The notes under the pieces are model-generated. The model was not told the origin of the DNA, searched no databases, and was given only the letters and a program-made list of their open reading frames with translations. The position numbers and the translations under genes were made by a program. Below are positions 14,775 to 18,447 of a stretch of DNA of 18,447 nt, in pieces. Every line of letters starts with the position of its first letter. Positions within the stretch are counted from its first letter, which is position 1. Origin of the DNA: DASSWG01 sp041689995 (GTDB lineage: Bacteria > Bacteroidota > Bacteroidia > Flavobacteriales > Flavobacteriaceae); contig JBDNFD010000053.1 of NCBI GenBank assembly GCA_041689995.1, positions 1-18,447 on the forward strand, in the 5' to 3' direction.

Positions 14775-15406
14775 TGTTGATTTTGTTCGAGAAGTATGGC
14801 TTTAATCAGTTAGTACATCTACCTTCGATTTAAAGTCTTTTCCCATAACTTTAACCAAAGAGGAACCTGTAAAATACCCGAAATGTCCAATTATATTTTA
14901 TAACTGCAATTTATGATACGAAATACTGGTACTATGACAAATATCATGAAGAATAACACCAAAATCTTTTTCATCAACTTCACTTGATTTGGTTTTCAAA
15001 AATAAAAAAAGGTAGAGTGTGTTTTTAGTCTACGCATTATATTTCTAGAATTATAGAGAAAATCCACCAATGAAATATTAATAAATTTTTAGATCGTTTA
15101 CTACAAGACTTTTTTCTTTTTGAGTGCCTGCCCAACTAATCTTTCTGGCGGACAGCGGTGTAATATTGACCCATATAAATTAGGTTTCGACCACGCTCAA
15201 CCTCGCATTTGCTAGACCAATCAATAATAGAATAGGAAGCCATCTTCTGACCTCTAAAAATTTTAAACCGGATCATTGTTAAGATGAATTTTTTTTTAAC
15301 TTTAAAAATTGAAAAACTTGATGATTTTCATACCAAAATCGACAAGTTCAGAGTGAAAATATCTTGAATATATTTACATCAGAAATTATATTGAGAAAGA
15401 ATTAAA
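14775..15406. other. 632-base intergenic region without a confident gene
   Basis: AT-rich, stop-dense in all frames. Three things are visible. A minus-strand fragment ending with a stop at 14802 reads GHFGYFTGSSLVKVMGKDF and a few residues more, about 30 in all, and could be the tail of a decayed gene. A near-perfect copy of the nos palindrome, TATGA-N6-TCATG, lies at 14933-14948 but has no -7 box at the 33-bp spacing on either side. A more GC-rich patch at about 15120-15250 stands out from its surroundings but I recognise nothing in it. The promoter of the PAP2-eptA pair must lie near its right end. Confidence 0.5.
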
Positions 15407-16259
15407 ATGATAAAGAATTCAGCGTTAGATTCCGTAGTAATAAATAATTTCAGGAAAGTAAAATTATGGTTATTAATTCCTCCTTTTTTGGTATTGATAT
15501 TGTTTTTTCTATCTTTTTAGCTTTCTGCTAAAACTATATTTTTTGAGGATTATGTTGAGAGTCAAAGAGAATTGTTTTTCTTTATCAACAATTATTTATC
15601 TCCTTATCCCAACTTACAGCTCAATCTGACGCAATTGGGCGATGTGCTGATTTTTTTTCCATTCATATTCATTTTCCTCTTTTACGCTCCTCGGCTTTGG
15701 CAGGCGCTATTAACATCTTCATTAATTACATTAGTGGTATCGGCATTACTAAAAAGGTTTTTTGCGGTACCCAGGCCGGCAGCAATGTTCGACAATGATA
15801 GTTTTTTTGATCATGGGCAGAGCGCTCACGGGACATACCTCTTTTCCATCAGGACATTCCATAACAGGTTTTATGGTAATTACCATTCTCTTATATGGTT
15901 TTATGCCGAAAAAAAACCTTTATAAAATACTATGGTCTTTGTTTCTTCTTTCATTCGGTTGTATCATTGCATTTTCGAGGGTTGCCGCTGGGGCGCACTA
16001 TCCATTTGATATTATAATTGGTAGTACCATTGGTTATATAGCAGCTATTATTGGCATTAGGTTAAACAATAATGTAGGTTGGCTGGATTGGATTAAAACC
16101 AAAAAATTTCATCCTATTTTTATTTTGGTTTTTCTTATATGGGGGTTTCTTATCCTAAAGAAAATAGAAGCTGACAATTTGCCAATATTTTATTTTTCAT
16201 TGGTTTCATTAGTTGTAACATTGGTGATAATTACGAAAGCTTATGTCAAAAAAAATTAA
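15407..16259 (+). pseudogene. PAP2-family membrane phosphatase (LpxE/PgpB-like), broken by a stop and a frameshift
   Basis: Read from ATG 15407 the protein begins with a membrane helix, meets TAG at 15518-15520 (codon 38), continues in the same frame through a further hydrophobic region to K-x6-RP (KRFFAVPRP), then must shift frame at a T7 tract (15802-15808) to reach the rest. After the shift, PSGH and SR-x5-H-x3-D (SRVAAGAHYPFD) complete the three catalytic motifs of the PAP2 phosphatase family, followed by more membrane helices. All three motifs are thus intact in sequence but split between frames. Members remove phosphate from lipids: undecaprenyl pyrophosphate, phosphatidylglycerol phosphate or lipid A (LpxE). 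The 3' end overlaps the eptA start by 17 bases, suggesting one operon and a lipid A role. Two separate lesions favour a real pseudogene over sequencing error, but the T7 indel could be error or phase variation. Confidence 0.82.
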
Positions 16260-17763
16260 ATTAAGTTATTTTGCGTTACTACTTAGCTTTATTAATTTAA
16301 TTTTATACCACTACCCTTTTTATAATTTCGTCTGGAGGAATACGGATGTTAAAAGTTTAAACGGAATTTTACTTCTGGTCAGTTTAACAATTTCGTGTAT
16401 ATTCTTAAATGCACTTTTATTTTATATTATCCTATATCTGTTGCGTTCTGTCGGAAAATGGCTGCTGGCGCTGAGTTTCCTCATAAGTGCTATTTCAGTC
16501 TATTTTATAAATACATACGGCGTTATTATTGACGAAACAATGATTGGAAATGTTCTTAATACCAATTATGAAGAGTCCAGCAGTTTCTTATCGGTTAATT
16601 TACTTATTTATCTGTTTTTTTTGGGAATAATACCATGTGTTCTCTTGTTCAGAATTAAATTCATTCGTGTAAAAATCACAAAGTTTTTATTGCACGTTTT
16701 TTTAACTTTAATATTTCTATTGTCGATCGCTTATGTTAACTCTTCAAATTGGTTATGGATCGATAAAAATTCCAAAACTTTAGGAGGATTGGTAATGCCT
16801 TGGTCTTATGCCGTGAATACTTCTTTATTCTACATTCACAAGAATAAAAAAAATGAACAACAAATATTATTGCCGAACGCTACGATAGAAGACAATAAAA
16901 AATCTGTGTTTGTTCTTGTAATTGGGGAATCTGCCAGAAGTAGTAATTTTTCATTATATGGGTATGAAAAAAATACCAATCCCCTACTTTCCAAAATTGA
17001 AAATGTTCATCACTTTGAAGCGGAATCATGCGCAACTTATACCACGGCAGGCCTGAAGTGCATTTTAGAATATAAAAATACTGGTAAACTTTATGAAGTT
17101 TTGCCGAATTACTTGTTTAGAAACGGCGTGGAAGTTATTTGGAGAACCACAAACTGGGGAGAACCAACCATAAATATCAAAAATTTTCAGGACAGGGGAA
17201 ATTTACGAAAACTATGCAAAGGCGAGAATTGTGGTTATGACGAAATATTACTCAGCGGTTTAAAAGACCAGATATTGGCGAGCCATAAAGATAAAATATT
17301 GATTATTTTACATACGAGTACCAGCCACGGCCCAACCTATTACAAAAAATATCCTCCGGAATTTGAGAAGTTTACTCCAGTTTGTAAAAGTGTTGAATTG
17401 GCAAATTGTTCACACGAAGAATTGATCAACGCATACGATAACACAATTGTCTATACAGACTATATTTTGGCCACCCTGATCGACGAATTAAAACAATTGG
17501 ATGATTATAATTCCTCCATGATTTTCATTTCTGACCACGGCGAATCTTTAGGGGAAAATAATTTATATATGCACGGAATACCGGCAAGTATAGCGCCCGA
17601 AGAGCAATTAGAAATTCCATTTATTGTTTGGTTATCTGATGACTCTAAAAAACTCAAGGATAACCAAGAACATTCGCAACATAATATCTTTCATAGTGTT
17701 CTGGACTTTTTAGCTATAGAAAGCCCTATCTACGATGAAAACATGAGCATCTATAAAAATTGA
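16243..17763 (+). CDS. eptA: Phosphoethanolamine transferase, EptA/MCR-type
   Basis: Transfers phosphoethanolamine from phosphatidylethanolamine to lipid A (or another envelope glycan) on the periplasmic face, lowering negative charge and sensitivity to cationic peptides. The 506-residue protein has about five N-terminal membrane helices (to about 205) and a periplasmic sulfatase-fold domain. Key residues of the family are present: Glu229 in VIGESAR (zinc), nucleophile Thr267 in C-A-T-Y-T-T-A, His362 in TSTSHGP, Asp431-His432 in ISDHGESLGE (zinc) and His444 in YMHGIP. Cysteine pairs around 263/273, 326/331 and 383/391 fit the conserved disulfides. Slightly shorter than E. coli EptA (547). It overlaps the PAP2 pseudogene by 17 bases. 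H. pylori has an analogous adjacent LpxE-EptA pair acting in sequence at the lipid A 1-position; here the first enzyme is broken, so the acceptor site may differ. Confidence 0.93.
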   Translation: MSKKIKLSYFALLLSFINLILYHYPFYNFVWRNTDVKSLNGILLLVSLTISCIFLNALLFYIILYLLRSVGKWLLALSFLISAISVYFINTYGVIIDETMIGNVLNTNYEESSSFLSVNLLIYLFFLGIIPCVLLFRIKFIRVKITKFLLHVFLTLIFLLSIAYVNSSNWLWIDKNSKTLGGLVMPWSYAVNTSLFYIHKNKKNEQQILLPNATIEDNKKSVFVLVIGESARSSNFSLYGYEKNTNPLLSKIENVHHFEAESCATYTTAGLKCILEYKNTGKLYEVLPNYLFRNGVEVIWRTTNWGEPTINIKNFQDRGNLRKLCKGENCGYDEILLSGLKDQILASHKDKILIILHTSTSHGPTYYKKYPPEFEKFTPVCKSVELANCSHEELINAYDNTIVYTDYILATLIDELKQLDDYNSSMIFISDHGESLGENNLYMHGIPASIAPEEQLEIPFIVWLSDDSKKLKDNQEHSQHNIFHSVLDFLAIESPIYDENMSIYKN

Positions 17764-17869
17764 ATACTGAATTTAGGTTAGAGATGGTTATTTTATCTCC
17801 TAAGTTCAACTATTAAACTCAATTTTATTCATAAATATATTCGTTTCATCTTTTAAATCATGAATACTT

Positions 17870-18310
17870 ATGTCCGTGAAGCGTGAAAACGAAATTAAAA
17901 AAATAAAAAAACCTTGGCCTACCAAAGACGCCATGGAACAGATATATAAAATGAATCTTTGGGGTGGAAAGAAACCTGAATTTTATTCCGGTGCCGGATC
18001 ACATCATCCTGAAATAATAAATCCGTATATAGCTGTTGTAACCTCATTTTTAACCTCCTTTGAAAATCCGATTGAGGTATGCGATTTAGGTTGTGGCGAT
18101 TTTAATGTGGGAAAGGAACTTGTGAAATTCACCAAAAAATATATTGCGGTGGATATCGTCACCGACCTTATTACGCATAACAAAGAAAAATTTAAAGACG
18201 AAAATTTAGAATTTCATTGTTTGGATATCGCCGTAGATAATTTGCCTTCTGCAGCTTGTGCTTTATTAAGACAAGTACTTCAACATTTATCGAATGCAGA
18301 AGTACAGTAA
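17870..18310 (+). pseudogene. SAM-dependent methyltransferase, 3' end removed by an IS66-type element
   Basis: A soluble 146-residue frame with a class I methyltransferase core: VCDLGCGDFNVG at about 70-81 (SAM-binding motif I), Asp95 at the end of strand 2 (YIAVDI), FHCLDIA near 116-122 (motif III) and LLRQVLQHLSN at 132-142 (motif IV/post IV helix), just where the Rossmann domain should continue. The reading frame stops at TAA 18308-18310, and that stop is formed by the first bases (GTAA) of the adjoining insertion sequence. Full members should be some 60-100 residues longer, so the product is truncated and probably inactive. The preceding gap (17764-17869) has no clear promoter. Substrate unknown; its position after eptA is compatible with an envelope role but that is inference. 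Confidence 0.78.
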
Positions 18311-18447
18311 CTATTCACCCACTATGGGCATAAAAGGTTTTCCAAGAAACACGCTTTTGATTTTCTCAAGCACGTTTTGGTCGTTTTTCTTTAGGGTAGA
18401 GATATATCCCCGTATTGAGGTAAAATAGCTGGCATGGGTCTCCGACC
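18307..18447 (-). mobile_element. End of an IS66-type insertion sequence, partial
   Basis: The element appears to begin at 18307 with GTAACTATTCACCC. IS66-family ends characteristically start with GTAA and the family duplicates 8 bp of target; the candidate left copy would be GAAGTACA (18299-18306), but the right copy is outside the window. The transposase frame ends only 4 bases inside this end, so its stop lies within the terminal repeat. Insertion truncated the methyltransferase gene. Extends beyond the window. Confidence 0.6.
18311..18447 (-). CDS. IS66-type transposase, C-terminal fragment
   Basis: Minus-strand frame entering at the window edge and ending in TAG at 18313-18311. About 45 residues are visible: SETHASYFTSIRGYISTLKK, then a helix NDQNVLEKIKSVF and the tail GKPFMP. 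From memory, IS66-family transposases (TnpC type) close with a very similar block (F-x-x-I-R-G-Y-I-S-T-x-x-K-x-x-x-N-V-x-E-x-x-x-x-x-F-x-G-x-P-x-x-P), so the family call is reasonable though the catalytic DDE residues are out of view. The coding end lies 4 bases from the presumed IS end. Confidence 0.6.
   Translation of the reverse strand, partial: SETHASYFTSIRGYISTLKKNDQNVLEKIKSVFLGKPFMPIVGE

Noticed and set aside
14933..14948. TATGA-N6-TCATG as a fourth regulator site.
   Set aside because: One base off the palindrome, which is expected about once or twice by chance in AT-rich DNA of this length, and no -7 box at the 33-bp spacing on either side.
15317..15332. CTTGA-N6-TCATA upstream of the PAP2 gene as a regulator site.
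   Set aside because: Only the TGA-N6-TCA core matches, which occurs often by chance, and the -7 position at 33 bp does not resemble TAnnTTTG.
1..18447. CRISPR arrays, tRNA and rRNA genes.
   Set aside because: I saw no regularly spaced direct repeats with spacers and no tRNA- or rRNA-like sequence on either strand.

Overview
The window looks like a piece of a Flavobacteriia-type (Bacteroidota) chromosome. The DNA is AT-rich, starts lack clear Shine-Dalgarno sequences, promoters resemble the Bacteroidota TTG / TAnnTTTG type, and there are many short lipoprotein signal peptides. The best matches from memory are all Flavobacteriaceae-like. No species call is possible from the sequence alone.

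Both edges are insertion sequences that run off the window. On the left is the end of an IS4-type element (DUF4372-like transposase N-terminus, bases 1-136). It abuts a 5'-truncated type II restriction endonuclease gene that also carries an in-frame stop; the partner adenine methyltransferase (764-2533) is intact. On the right, an IS66-type element begins at about 18307 and cuts a SAM-methyltransferase gene.

The core (about 4.6-11.9 kb, minus strand) is a clade II nitrous oxide reductase cluster. In transcription order it holds a monoheme cytochrome c lipoprotein, a fasciclin (FAS1) lipoprotein, NosZ (CuA and CuZ motifs, Sec/lipoprotein signal), a four-helix membrane protein, NosL, NosD, NosF and NosY. 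There is no nosR or nosX in the window. A strong hairpin after nosZ separates the electron-transfer and catalytic genes from the assembly genes. A perfect 22-bp tandem duplication forms the nosZ leader. Downstream of nosY lies a 600-residue protein that looks like a divergent nitronate monooxygenase/FabK/PfaD-type TIM barrel.

The main regulatory observation is a perfect palindrome, TATGA-N6-TCATA, upstream of both the cytochrome c gene and the 600-residue gene. In each case its centre lies exactly 33 bp from the centre of a TAnnTTTG-like -7 box. A weaker copy with the same 33-bp geometry points the other way, towards the lipoprotein gene at 12196. This suggests one Crp/Fnr-type regulator controlling the nos operon and its neighbours.

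To the right on the plus strand are an RsiV-like (DUF3298-type) lipoprotein, thioredoxin, deoC and deoD (nucleoside catabolism), then a 632-base gap. After the gap come a PAP2 phosphatase broken by a stop and a frameshift, an intact EptA/MCR-type phosphoethanolamine transferase, and the IS66-truncated methyltransferase. The PAP2/EptA pair recalls lipid A 1-dephosphorylation followed by phosphoethanolamine addition.
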